Of a stretch of DNA of 64,000 bases, positions 1 to 12,412 are shown in pieces. Numbering within the stretch: the stretch's first letter is position 1; the number at the start of each line of letters is the position of its first letter. Below the pieces are notes generated by a model. The model did no database searches. It was not told where the DNA came from and saw only the letters and a list, made by a program, of their open reading frames with translations. The stretch covers positions 16,768,486 to 16,832,485 of the forward strand of contig NC_080059.1 of assembly GCF_026212465.1 (NCBI RefSeq). Reading direction: 5' to 3'. The position numbers and the translations under genes were made by a program. This stretch comes from Amaranthus tricolor. Taxonomy: Eukaryota > Streptophyta > Magnoliopsida > Caryophyllales > Amaranthaceae.

Positions 1-178
1 ATGATCATTTTAACGTTAAAACTAAAGACTTAAAAATAATTGGTCCATTTAAGGTTTATTTCTTAATAAAACTGAAACAATTATTTTTGTGAGAGACTGT
101 TTCTCAGAGAGACAACTTCAAAATAAGAAGCCTATATTCTTATTTCCTCTTTACTTTGTATTAATTGGGCTATTTAAC

Positions 179-182
<4 letters not shown>

Positions 183-209
<27 letters not shown>
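183..209. repeat. (TA)n microsatellite
   Basis: An uninterrupted TA dinucleotide run lies in the intron at the 3' edge of the transporter gene. It is probably polymorphic in length. Confidence 0.9.
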
Positions 210-282
210 ATGTATCTCACTTAAAAACCGTCCCTGCCAATAATTTGTGAAACTGAAAAAGCATATAAATATTTGAACAAAC

Positions 283-3200
283 CAAATTTCCATAGGCCCA
301 ATATCCAGCAATTGCAATGGGAAACAAGCACATTCCAATGATGACATAAGCAAACTTGACCCCTTGCCACATTGCTATTTTTGATGGTTCTTTTATATTG
401 CTTGGCATTGTTCCCTATATCCACAAACATGCATACATAATTATTACAGGCAAAGTCCACAATGATTTGACATTAGATATATATTGTACCTGAATTTCAA
501 GAACTAAATTGTGCCCTCTAAATGCCAAAGCAATAATCCCAATAGCATGGACAACCTCACACACTCTAAACACCTCAGACTCAGCTCGGCTCGACCCATA
601 GGACACATTCATGGGTCGGTCTTTACATACGGATAAAACCCATATGATAGAACAATACCCGACACCAGAAACGGATCCAATGAGTGAAACAAAAGCAAGA
701 GAGTTGAGATTAGGAAGCTGAGCCATAAGGACAGCACAGGAAGTGAAGACCATATACCATTCAACAGTAGAAAGTGGGTTAGAAGTGGGTCCACACAAAG
801 TTTCATAGAATTTCTTGAGGGATCCACTTCCAAACATGATGAGTGCCACACACGTGCCACCTGATAAATACATGATTGGGAACAAGGAGAGCAGTTTCCC
901 AAGCTTTTCACCTGCATCATTATTAATAGTCACAGTGAGTCTACTTTTGTTTATCGGTACTTCTTTTTCTTTTGACTAATAAAGTTAGAAAGCAACTTAA
1001 TTGCATCCACGCATTCGGACAATTTTTTATCACAAATTCTGTGGATTTTAATTGATCAAATAGCAATAAAATTAGTTATTGTCATTTGATTGTTTATTAT
1101 AAAAAATAATGGTTGGGCAAATTAAGTTCTCCAAAGTTAGCAGAAAAACTACTTTAATTGGTTTAATTAAAGGTGATTTATTAATTATGTTTCATTTAAG
1201 TAGTTGATTGACCAATAATTCAAAAGACAATTAATACGTCAGAAATTTATAAATAAATAGACTAAAAAGCTAACCATTAAACGAAAACTAGAAAGAATTT
1301 ACTAAAATAGAAAAATCATATTATCTCTATCTCAACACAAATGTCTCATTTTCTTATTATGTTATTTCATTGAAAATATCTTATTTTTGTATTTGAAAGT
1401 AAATTTGTCGTATACTTTTACTAACCCAATAAGATTCCTTTAATTTAAAATTTTATCTAACAATTTACATATACTTTTAAGTTAGGTAAATAAATAAAAG
1501 CTAAAGGTACGGGATTCCATACACACAAAATATATTATTAAATAAAGTTGTGAAGGATAAAAGTTTGGGTTCTCAATTTGGTTCATATTATTGAATTATA
1601 GTGGTGGAAATTCTGAATAGTTTTCTTGCGTGTAAAGGCAAGAGACTTTTCTAAGATCTCCTCACTTTTGTTCTTTTGGGAAAATACCATGAATATGCTC
1701 AACCTCAATTATGGTTCTAATATCATACATAATGTCTCGTTTTCTATTTCAATATTTGTTTTATTCGATTAAGAAAAAACACCCACATTCTAGAAGTACA
1801 ATACATAGATATAAACATATAATTTTCAAAAGTTTCAAGAAACTCCAAAGCAATATACTTTCATAAAAATAAAATTTTTACAAGAAAATAAAATCTTGAT
1901 AACAGAATGTTGAATGATATTATATATTTTTTTATTACAGATTATAATAGATTGTAATAAAATAACTTTTACGGTTATATATGATGTTTGCAGTCAATTA
2001 TTCGTCAAATATAGCCTCTCAATTCGTACATAAATAAGGATGTGTAGAATGGAGTCCTTTAACCAAATTGAATGAGTCGAATGATTGTTGTTGTTAACTC
2101 CTTTAAAATCAAGTTGGTATTTTTTTGTCTTATAGTAATTATTTATTTCTTAAAAAGCTAGATTTTAAAAAAAAGCATTTAGCACACTTCTATAATATAG
2201 GCATGCATATTACTTATCAATATAAATTTATAACTAAAGGTATTCATTCTGATTATCAGTATGATTTTGGATCAGTTTAAAATCGGCTCTTATGTCCACA
2301 TTAAGTTTTAAATAGTTTTGAATTCTTTATCAAAAAGAAAATAGTTTTTGGATTCATTTTAAAGTCGTGTACAGTCAAAATCAAGTTCAATTTCAATATC
2401 CAGTGCATATTAGATTATCGGATCTATTTTTAAAATACATCTATTTATAACTAAGTTCCTTAATATCATAATTGGGATAGAATGAAGCTCACCAAAGGCA
2501 GCCATAGAGAGTCGTAGGTATCTACTATAACGTGTGCCATTCTCGGTTTCATGCAATTGGATTAGCAACCATATTGTATACATTTGCCATGTGAAGCCCA
2601 ATATTAAACAAGTAATGCCCCAAATCCTGTTTACAAAAAGAATAAGGAAATATTAGGATGGCGTGATTATAATTTCCATAATCAATATGACCTAAAAGTC
2701 ATCTCAAATCTAATAAATTTAGTGTTTTGAAACTATTAATTTATTTGAAAATTTAGAATTGAATTTTAAAATTATAAATCATGAATTGTAAATTCAAAAA
2801 TTGTTGTAAAAAGAGCATTGTAATTTTCAGTTTTAAATTTACGTGTCAAAGATTATTTGGGAATCCTTAAAATTATCCTTAGTCCACATGTACGATCTTA
2901 TTTTGTAAAAGTTATAAAATGCAAACACCACACTTGTGACTTGCCTCTTCATTTTTCTATGGATGATAAAAAAGTTCAATAAGATATCTCCATTAACTTT
3001 AAGAAGGGTTATTGATCAAAAGGATAATACCTTCGAAAATAGAGAGGATTCAATCAACAATTTTAAAGTTGAATTACTCGAGAAATTCATTCGCAATAGT
3101 TACTTCATTAACAATATATTAAGAGGAAATTGAAGAGAATTACAAAATCAAAATAAGTGCATGATTTAATTAAAAAGGAGGGAGGAAACTAGGAGTAAGA

Positions 3201-4625
3201 AATTTAAGGTTATAGGATTAAATTTTAGCATATATCAAATAGAAAGAAAAGAGGCGAGTGAAAAAAATTTGACGGGTTTATAATATTTGCAATTAACAGT
3301 CTATGTATTGTCATTTTCAATTTATTATAATGAGGCTAGTTTTAAAAGAGTTAAAATTCATTAAAACTTGATCAATTCCAAAACTTGCCAAACAATGGAT
3401 TTGGGTTATGAATTTGAAAATGAAATTCATATTTTTAAAGAAGCCATAAAGAATTTATTGGGATTTTAAGAGTCTTTTAAAATAAAAATATGAATGAAAT
3501 ATATATCTTTTTATAGTTAATGTTAAATATGGCATTTAAAAGATGGTAAATAAGATTCAAACCTCAACTCATGATAATATGGGTTTCTAATACACTCAAA
3601 AAAAAGGGGTTGCACCAAATGACCAATTATGTGTAAATTCTAAAGAACTATTCAAAGTGAGACATGATGGTACCAACCAAATCTAGTAACTATTTGTTGT
3701 TGGAGTTCTACTTTTATGAGAGGTGACAACTACTATTGATACTATGTAGATGCATAAACTAGTATTAGGTATTTAGGTAAGAGATGATAGATTAGTCAAA
3801 ATTATTATTATAGAATGACCATAGTCCATATATCCATATACTTCTATATTGAGATAGTATATAACATATTTTGGAACTGCAGTGATCACTTTAAATTTTT
3901 AATTGAATAATTTATGGTATCATACAATAATCTCTATAGTAATACTTTTGATTGAAATTATCCTTCCACATACAATAATCTCTATAGTAATACTTGAATT
4001 TATTATGTATCTTAAGTTTTAATTATCAGTTTAATTATTATAATACACGGTATTAAGAGTCAACGGAACATAATATAAGAGATTTAAATTTCACCAACTT
4101 CTCTCTTTATATTGCAGTCATACTTTTAGTCAAAAGGCTTTTGTCTTAAAGCCGTGATTAACAAGTATATATAACATATAATAGACTTTACAACTTCAAA
4201 ATAATTAGTTTAATTAACCTATTAATTGAGTTGATGGTTGGGTATGTACAATTAATGTAAAATAAAAATATTGAAACTTACCAACCAAGGGAAGTAAAAG
4301 CAAAGGGAAGTAGAAGAGCATGGAAAACAATTCCTGTAGATAAAGTATGAAAAGCAGCATAATATTTATTTCCATTTCTTGATTCAGTTATAGGAAGCCA
4401 AGCATCTTGAGGATCAACTTTTGTATGATCATGACCCACTATTTCTTCTAAGTAACTATGCATATTTGAAACAGCCTTTAACATTGGGCTCACTACTTGA
4501 ATTCTTATTGGGCTATTTTTGGGCATAATCCCATCACGGGCCGGCGTCCCGGCGGGTGAATATTGGGAAAAGAACCACCATAGTTGCTTTGGAGATAATG
4601 ATACATGATCACTAGAAATAGACAT
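283..4625 (-). CDS. LHT8-like amino-acid transporter, partial (exons 1-4; 3' exons beyond base 1)
   Basis: This is probably a plasma-membrane H+/amino-acid symporter of the AAAP family, closest in my judgement to plant lysine/histidine transporter-like 8. Four exons fit GT-AG rules and stay in frame: 4625-4282, 2626-2493, 911-490 and 414-283, giving about 344 residues where the family usually has about 500. Seen: an N-terminal tail ending in DPQDAWLPITESRNGNKYYA, then hydrophobic segments such as IWGITCLILGFTWQMYTIWL, LGKLLSLFPIMYLSGGTCVA and VKFAYVIIGMCLFPIAIAGY. The start is the ATG at 4625; an upstream in-frame TTG at 4649 is not a plausible plant start. Exon 4 ends at AYGNL, directly followed by GT at 282, so the last exons must lie outside the window. 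Introns are about 1655, 1581 and 75 bp. No stop interrupts the exons. The exact LHT subgroup is from recall of the family. Confidence 0.88.
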
Positions 4626-4775
4626 TTCAATAACTATAGTGTATACCAATTACCAATTGTAATGTTTTCTTTAGTCTTTTTTTTTCATGTACAAACTAGA
4701 AATTAGGAAGGATTTGGGAACATGCATGAATATTTTTAAAGTTTTCTTAGAGGTTAGTAGTAAGAGTACTAGAAT

Positions 4776-4786
4776 GGTATATATAG
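4776..4786 (-). promoter_or_regulatory. candidate TATA box of the LHT8-like gene
   Basis: The minus strand reads CTATATATACC about 150 bp upstream of the ATG at 4625. This is a normal spacing for a plant TATA box plus a 5' leader. The transcription start is not known. Confidence 0.5.
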
Positions 4787-4886
4787 GGTGTTCAAAGGTG
4801 GAAGATGACTAGAAACATTGGGGTCTAGTGAGATTCTAAGTGAGACTTTATATGTTATTTTTTAGTCAAGTTTCATTGCAATATGG

Positions 4887-7498
4887 TGGAGTATAAAAAT
4901 TATTATTATTAATAATTACAATTACAACTACTTAGGTTTTCTAAAATACTATTCAATCTCGACTCTATCAGACTATCACCTTCTTATTAACTATGGTGAA
5001 TAAGTGGTGAATGAGTTGTATCTTAATTAATCATATTAGATTTTGTTTCAAAATCATGGGTCATGGCAAAATGGGTTATCACCCAAGCCTCTAAATTATT
5101 TAGGACTTAAAAAATATTTTTTCATGTATAAAATTGATATTAACTTAATTAAATTTTGGTATAATTTATATTTTTTCTGTGTAATATACGTTATTAGTGT
5201 TTTTTTTTATAAAATAGTTAAAATATCAACATTACAAAATAAAACGTGTATTACATTAATTATTGCACATTAAATTTTTAAGGTCTCTTTGTATCTTTCA
5301 CTTTGAGACCCAAATGAAATTAGTGGACCTTGTTCAAGTTACTTTGCTATGAAAAATTTAAAAGCTACCAAAGTTAAATGAGTTATTTTAATATAATTAA
5401 GACGTTGTTTTTATCTAATTCCTGATGTATAACAAAACATTATACCTACTACTTTAAAAAAAATAACAAGTGAACATAATTTAATATGTTACTTTAATAT
5501 AATTAATAATCTAAAATTAAAAAAGCATTTTTTTTTATTCCATTAAGTTTTAAGATGTTCTTTAAATAAATTTCAAATCTAACAACTTAGGAATTAAGAG
5601 TTAGATAAGTGAATATCTTAGCCGCCTCCCTCTTCTTTTATCTCGTCTCTTCGAAACAACCATAATCTTCATAATTAGTTTAGAATTATCATTAATCTTT
5701 TCATTGATGGTAAGCTTCTAATTTTTCTGTTTTAAGTTTTTTTTTTATATGATTAGAATAAAAATGTCTTCTCTCTATAGAAGAGTTATTCTACCCATTT
5801 ATTGGGTTGATTCTACCCATGTATTAAGTTTTGATCTCTCTCATCGTGAGAGTTTGGAGTCATGAAGTTTGGTTTCTAATTGATTTGTTGGTAGAGATTA
5901 ATACGATAATGCAACAGACACTAAAATTGCAATTATCATCAGCTACGTCGAATTCAATTCTATCTCAAGACTACAATAAATCGAAAGACGCGCTCGTAAA
6001 AGGCTGTGTCAAATAGTGATGTGAAAGAGGATATTCAAAATTGTCAGATGCCATATGCAACAATAGTAGTTTTGTTAATTTTGAATTATATTTGATTAAA
6101 GTTGTTATGTTAATATTAATGAATTAGGTATTATTCAAAAAAAGAATTTAATAAGTATAATAAAAAAAATAATAATCGAGTTGATTCAGTTAAGATATAG
6201 AATCTGAGAGTATTCCATTTACCTATCCTCACACTTTCCTAAATTTATCCCTGAATGGAGGGATTGGTGAATTGAAATTCCCATGTTATTTTCCAAGAAA
6301 ATACAAATTCAAATGGATTAACAGCAAACACTTTGATGTAATTTCCTATGGAAGTTTAAATCACATATGAATCAAACGAGTATGAAATGAAATTTGGAAG
6401 TCTCTTTACGCACTATGCTAAATATGGTCCAAGAGAAGTCAAATTTATAAGTTTCCGTACAACATTATTTCCAATGCCAGCCAATTTTCAGTTGAAAATT
6501 TCATTTAAATAAGTTTTTGTGATATACAACTATACAAGTGGTTTTGTCCTATCTCATTAAAAGAGTTTTTTTTTCATCTTTTGGAATTTTCTAAATTGAA
6601 TTAAACCTAAGAGATTAAGTATATAATTAAGTCTTTTATTTAAGTTGTTTAGTTTATTTTTTAAGGTAATGACAGCCCTAATAAAAATTAGTAAATTATA
6701 TTTATTATCAATAATTTTAGGTTTTCCATAGAATCTAATATAGAAAATTTAGAATATTTAATATTTTTTATAGTTATTTCAAATTCCCGAGAAAAAATTA
6801 ATAATAAAATAATATAATATAATTAAATTTTATATTTTCAAAGCAAAAACAATAATAAATTACGTAAAAGAATATACAAGAATCTTTCTTATATACAACC
6901 CTTAGGATTGTATATATCATTTTCTTATTTTTTATTACAGTGTAGGACAAAAGGTAGGCTACATGTGGATCAAACTCAAGATTTTTTCTTTATAAGTGAT
7001 ATATTTGATTTTCCACTTATACAATTATTTGGTGTGAGATAGTGAGATTTTCATAGTTCAAGTCTCTAAGTTAGTAAGTTTTAGAGATATTTTCAACCTT
7101 TTTGTTCAAATTATTTTCTAAAAATAATCCGCAATATCAAATTTTAAAAATAAATTTTATAATGACTAGATTGATTAATTGTATTAACTATGCATTGATC
7201 TTAGACAACTTATTCAAGTCAGTTAATAAATTTCTTTAATAATTCTACAATTAACAAAGAAAAAATAAACATTTCTTTGATAAGGGAACAATTTTTTTAT
7301 ATTCTACAATTAACTTAAAAGGCAAAAATTCGTTTGCGTAATCTATTTAGGTCATTAAAAAATTAAAATGAAAATTTTGGCTGTATTGATGTTTAATATC
7401 AAAACTTCACAAAAACTTTTACAATATCTGTTTTTTTATATCCTTGCAATATTCAACATTGTAGGTCATTATTTATTTATTCTACAATTAAATTATAA
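4887..7498. other. AT-rich intergenic DNA, no gene recognised
   Basis: No ORF with recognisable domains is visible. A short ORF at 5831-6016 has no family signature and poor codon structure. The stretch 5112-5250 resembles 58732-58862 (listed separately). Confidence 0.6.
5112..5250 (+). repeat. degenerate dispersed repeat, copy 1
   Basis: It shares the ordered blocks AATTTATATTTTTTC, GTTATT and AAATATCAACA with 58732-58862 in the same orientation. By eye the identity is only moderate. It could be an old non-autonomous element; no terminal repeats were found. Confidence 0.35.
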
Positions 7499-7974
7499 GA
7501 AAATTTTATATGGTAGCATTGAATTTTCATAAAATGTCAGTGGTAGCACTTTTTAAAGATTTTTCTACATAGTAACATTTATGCTTTATCTAATTGCCAT
7601 AATATTTTTCTTTAAATTCTTGTCAATTTTCATTTAATTTACTATTTTAACATTTCTACACTTATTAAGTGTTGGTTGTTGTCTTTATAATTTGCCCTAA
7701 ACCTTTTACATGCTCTCAAATGTTTAATTCACCATTTTAACGTTTAATTCATCAACGTTTTCAAATATTTAGGGCAAATTATAAAAACAAGAACCAACAC
7801 TTAATAAGGGTAGAAATGTCAAAATAGTGAATTAAACAGAAATTGACAAGAATTTAATAGAAAATGCTACGGCAGTTAGATAAGGCATAAAATGGATGCT
7901 ATCATGTGGAAAATTCTTACAAAGTGCTATCATTGACGTTTCATAAATGTTCAATGCTACCACATAAAATTTTC
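7499..7974. mobile_element. fold-back MITE with ~205-bp inverted arms
   Basis: The left arm (about 7499-7703) is matched by the reverse complement of 7768-7974 over nearly its whole length. The termini read GAAAATTTTATATGGTAGCA on the left and, in reverse complement, GGAAAATTTTATGTGGTAGC on the right. The short centre is itself partly palindromic around GTTTAATTCA and AACGTT. There is no coding capacity. The size and long arms fit a Mutator-type or other DNA-transposon MITE, but I could not define a clean target duplication. Confidence 0.8.
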
Positions 7975-9723
7975 CCATATTATATTTTTATATAAATTAC
8001 TGAGAATTTCACATATTATACGAGTTTCTATACTAATTAAATTATAATAATACATCCTCAAACAATATTTTCGTTTGAAATCGAAGGCCAGAAATGATTT
8101 TAGTCTTTCAAGATGGCTACTTGCTAAAACTTTTTTGGTAAACGTATTATTCTTTTGTGTGTTCTAATGGATGTCATTCTCAAATTGAGATTTTGACCAA
8201 TTTTGTTTAAATTATTGTTGCCCCAACATATATATCCTTTTCATCATTAATGTGATTGGTAAAAAGCTTCTTTTTAATACTTCTATGGTTTAAAAAAAGT
8301 GATCTTAAACTTTTTTGTTTTACGTTATTAAATATAGTTGTTTCAATTCTTGATATCTTTGATTAGATACGACTAAAAATAGAAAAAAATTATTTTATCT
8401 TAAGAAAAATCAAATAAAATTCAACTTAACTATGTTTTTTCTTACTCAAATATAAAAAAAAAAATAAATAAAAGGTAAAACAATAATTATTGTAATTGAA
8501 AGTTGAATAATGCTTGAAATTGCTTAAAAGCAAATGTAAAAAATTGAAAAAATGGAATAATATAAGTAATAACTAATTACAAATTAATCTAATTTGAGTA
8601 CTTTTCTTTCTAAAAGGTAAGTTTAAGTTTTTTTTAAGTTCAATTTGTAAGAGAAAGACATAGCATTCAATTACAGAATTTTTGTTGGTAGCACTAGTGG
8701 CTAGCTTGTAGTGAAGACTGAAGACTATTCATGGTGCACAACGATAAAATTTTAAGGTTAATCTTTTGGTTCTTTCTATGATGTATTTGGATTTTAGAAC
8801 AAATTAAGTTAAATTTTTTTTTTATTAATTTAATAAAGAAGAGAAAAACTCGAACTTTAGATATAAGGATGATTAACTATAAAGATTAAGATATTTACTA
8901 AAGATTGTCCAACATCGGATACCAGATTGATTCGGATTTGAAAATCCGAACACCCTGTTTGTCGGATACTAAAAATTATGATCTCTTTCTGATCCATATA
9001 AATCGAATATTTGAAATCTAGGTATCCGATTTATGTCAAGTCCGATACCATATATATATATATCCCTTTTTCAAAATATCTCTTTAATATTTTGCGCTTT
9101 TGTATACAAAAATATTTAATCACACTTTTTTTTCTTTCTTTAATAAAAATTTCAATTTGTGTGTAAAATAATAATCAATTTGACAATATCGTTGGGTGTT
9201 CAAAAGTCTAAACTAATAGATAAGTCAAGAAACTTAACAATAGTACAAAATTGTAAATATTAGCATGTGTTTAAAGCCTAAATAGAATTATTCTAATAAA
9301 GTAACTCAAAAAATAAGTTAAAAAATTCCAAATTGGACATTCGGATGTTCGGCTTCACTAAAATTCAAATCTTGATCCGATATTCGATTTTAAACTAGAT
9401 AATCAATCCGAATTTTCTAATTTAAAAAAATTAAAAATCAGATATTTAAAATTGGATAATGATGCAAACTCCTTATATTTACCGTGTATTTATATTTGAA
9501 TAAATTGCTTCGTGTGCAATTGTTTGTTCCAATATTAAATAGTACTTCATCGCTAGTCATTAGTATCATTTATTAAATCTCCATAGTCATGGACAACACA
9601 ATTATTTATTTAGGGTAAGTTCAAAGTACTAATATAAGGTTAACAAAACATTCATTTTTATATCGCCTTATGAATAAATCTAAAGATATTTTTTTATATT
9701 ATATGTTAAACAATTTAAAATTT
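7975..9723. other. AT-rich intergenic DNA, no gene recognised
   Basis: Nothing coding is supported. Repeated ATCCGA/TCGGAT words at about 8910-9420 suggest an old degenerate repeat, but no boundary can be drawn. It ends at the gypsy target duplication (GTACT, 9724-9728). Confidence 0.5.
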
Positions 9724-9728
9724 GTACT

Positions 9729-10363
9729 TGTTTCGGTAATGAAACGAGGAAGTGCGAAAGATACTCAAAATACCTAAAGATTAGTGGAAGTGTGATTAAG
9801 AGAAGCAATTTGTGGGAGGAAGTGGCTGGAATTCCTGCAAAACAACTTGTTAGCCTTGTCCGGGGGGTGATCTCCCGGAAAACCCCTCCGACGCTCAAGT
9901 TAGAACGTGGATATCGGAAATAAATGAATGAACGATTATATAATGAATGCAAGAAGAGATGTCGGGATTAAGATTGCTAGTGTTTGGGTAGGTTAATGAA
10001 GCAGGGTGAGAGCAATGATATTACAAAGGCTATGTTTTTTCTGATCTTTCCTTCTTGATGGCTACCCATATTTATAATGATGGAAAGGAAGTTGCAGAAG
10101 AAGTGAACTATCATGGGAGTAGTGGGAGTAATGGGAAGAGTGGGCAGTTACTTATCTTGAAACAAGGAGAGCCATGCATTGTGGGAGAGTGGGGAGTTAT
10201 GGTTTTTCAGAGGTAACTGGCCCATGGGCCATTCAAGGAAGATGGGACTTCCAGAAAAAGCCCATTGACCGAAAGTCAAGGTCAACGGAAAAGGTCAAAG
10301 GGTATTTCGGTAATATGATGCTATTTATTAAATAAATTAATTAAAAAAAACAGTACCATGACA
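9729..10363 (-). repeat. gypsy 3' LTR (left)
   Basis: It begins TGTTTCGGTAATGAAACG and ends ACAGTACCATGACA. It is nearly identical to 21909-22543. The adjoining internal bases on the sense strand (GTGGGGCTAAA, just above 10363) are where the polypurine tract should lie, but that tract is not purely purine. Confidence 0.95.
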
Positions 10364-12019
10364 TTTAGCCCCACGCATGAAGGAGGATGTGAGGAATAGC
10401 CCCAGCGATCAGAAACATCTTCCTTTATGCGGAAAAATACGCGTCCGTCGGACTCGGTTTGATGAAGAAACATGACTGTAGAAAATACTCAAAAGCTCAT
10501 AAGGAGTAACATGGCCACAATTTGGCAGATCTTCGGACGGATTAGGAAAATTTGGCTCGTAAGCTTCAAATCGATAGTTCACACATCAAATTCCGAGTTA
10601 TAATGGAGAAGTTATCGGCTTTTCAAAATAACCACAAGAGATACTTCAAAGTAAAGAAAAAATGATTAACACTCTCAAAGCCGCGGCTTCCGGCATGCCG
10701 CGGAATATCTTTGACTATCCTTTTTATTTATCCTCGGAAGAATAGATGTGGGAGTCGGATCCTGATATGTGCCCAACTGATGCCGCGGAAGCCTCAATAC
10801 TTAAAATATTTCTGGATAAGGAAGCCCCAAAGAGGGTCCGACTTATCGACCACACGGATCTTCCAAGGACCTGGATATCTTCGAACGAGAATACCACCAA
10901 GGCAGGTCCGACTTACAGACCCTACGGACCGGATGCTGGTTTGACCTGATCTACCTTCCTTTTCATCAATGCTTCAAGCCGGAGGGTAAAGGGAAAAATG
11001 ATACCGCGACATATTTGAGCTGACCCACTAGCTAAAATGAGCCATATGTATGGAAGACACGGCTTGAATATAGAGTTTATTCTGTACTGAGGTACTTAGG
11101 GGGTCCGACTTATCGATGTAGCGGGGAATTGAAAACTTGAAGTAATTCCAAGCCACGGATGACACTAAGGGTACGGAAGCATTTCTCCCGTACTTAGAAT
11201 TTTTACCTTAACTGGGACCATTTGGGGGTCCGACTTTTCGACCATGCGGACACCCCATCACGGAATAATTCGCCTTCATTCTGGAGTGTAACTCAGGGTC
11301 CGACTTATCGACTTTTCGGAATATTATCAATACTGAACCACAACATATCCATAACTTTCCTATGACGCGGAAGGGGCATTTGGGCCGTGTCTTCAATCAT
11401 ACGGATAAAGGCAGATTATACCATACTCAGTTTTTTACGATATGACAGTCTTCCAAGGAGTCCGACTTATCAATCATACGGACTTTCTGAAACATTTCAC
11501 CTCATACATACGAAGGTTTAGAGCAAAAGTAATGCGGCATGACATTCGCTGTATCCATAAGTCGGATAGCTGAATGCGTAACTTTGCATACTTGAAACAT
11601 TTTTCGTTCTTGGAGGTGCAGTTTAAGGTCCGACTTGTCGACTTCCCGGACGTACTCAAATGTTGGAAGACTTGGAACAAATTTCCACTCTCCCTCTCCT
11701 TGGGGGTCCGACTTATCGACCCGACGGTTGCCCGAAAGTTGGTTAACTGGATACTTGGAGAAATTTGATGTTCCCCCCACATTGGGGATCCGAGTTATCA
11801 ATCTCCCGGCTATAGTTAAGAATTGACACTTAAAAGATTTTTCAATATTTCCCTTCTATTGAGGGTCCGACTTGTAGACCTTACGAAACGCGTTGAACAC
11901 TTAGAAAAGTTCCCAACGATTTCCCCTCATGGGGAATCCGACTTATCTTTTCTCCGGCTCTCGTTTGGGATTCTTCTTTCCATTTATTGTACTCAAGTCC
12001 CAAAGGCATTTATTGCTGT
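10364..12019. other. gypsy 3' non-coding region
   Basis: This is non-coding for gag-pol and upstream of the antisense ORF. It is dominated by the GGTCCGACTTATCGAC repeat field. Short ORFs here follow the repeats and are not genes. Confidence 0.7.
10820..11960 (+). repeat. irregular GGTCCGACTTATCGAC repeat field, left of the antisense ORF
   Basis: About eleven variants of GGGTCCGACTTATCGAC followed by a short divergent stretch and CGG occur at roughly 10830, 10905, 11100, 11225, 11298, 11458, 11628, 11705, 11786, 11864 and 11935. Spacing ranges from about 70 to 195 bp. The stretches between copies are diverged. It lies in the 3' region of the gypsy element (sense strand minus). Confidence 0.8.
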
Positions 12020-12027
12020 TATAAATA
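12020..12027 (+). promoter_or_regulatory. candidate TATA box for the antisense ORF
   Basis: TATAAATA followed by GGG lies about 390 bp upstream of the ORF start. The leader between them is rich in CTTCAA/TCTTCA words. It implies a promoter inside the retrotransposon pointing opposite to the LTR promoter. Confidence 0.55.
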
Positions 12028-12412
12028 GGGTGGTTGGAACAGTTCCCTCTCACTTAATTCTCATTACTTCCTTCAAATTTTACATTGCTGGAAAAAGAGT
12101 AGAGAGAGACGCTCTGACAATCTTCATCCTTTCTTCATACTTCTGACAAATTCTTGAAGATCTTCAAGACATCTGACAGATCTTCATCAAGTTTTTGACA
12201 AATCTCCAACTATTCTTCAAAGGTATTCAAATTTTTTCCCAGATCTTCAAATTTCTTCAAGTTAATCTTCAAACTGTTCTTAAATTTCTTCGATTTGTTC
12301 TTGAATTTCTTCAAATTATTCTTGAATGTTAGCCTAGGACATTGAATTCGTTTCATGAATTTAGTCTCTATTCTTTACAAGTTTCGCCTACTACTTTATG
12401 ATTCTTGTTAAC

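Noticed and set aside
5831..6016. 61-codon ORF in the 5-7 kb intergenic stretch
   Set aside because: Short, no family signature, AT-rich chance frame.
8910..9420. Recurrent TCGGAT/ATCCGA words suggesting an element
   Set aside because: No terminal repeats, no target duplication and no consistent unit; left as degenerate repeat-like DNA.
9680..9952. ORF in the left gypsy LTR, repeated at 21782-22132
   Set aside because: It lies within the LTR and is present in both copies because the LTR is repeated; there is no protein-family signature.
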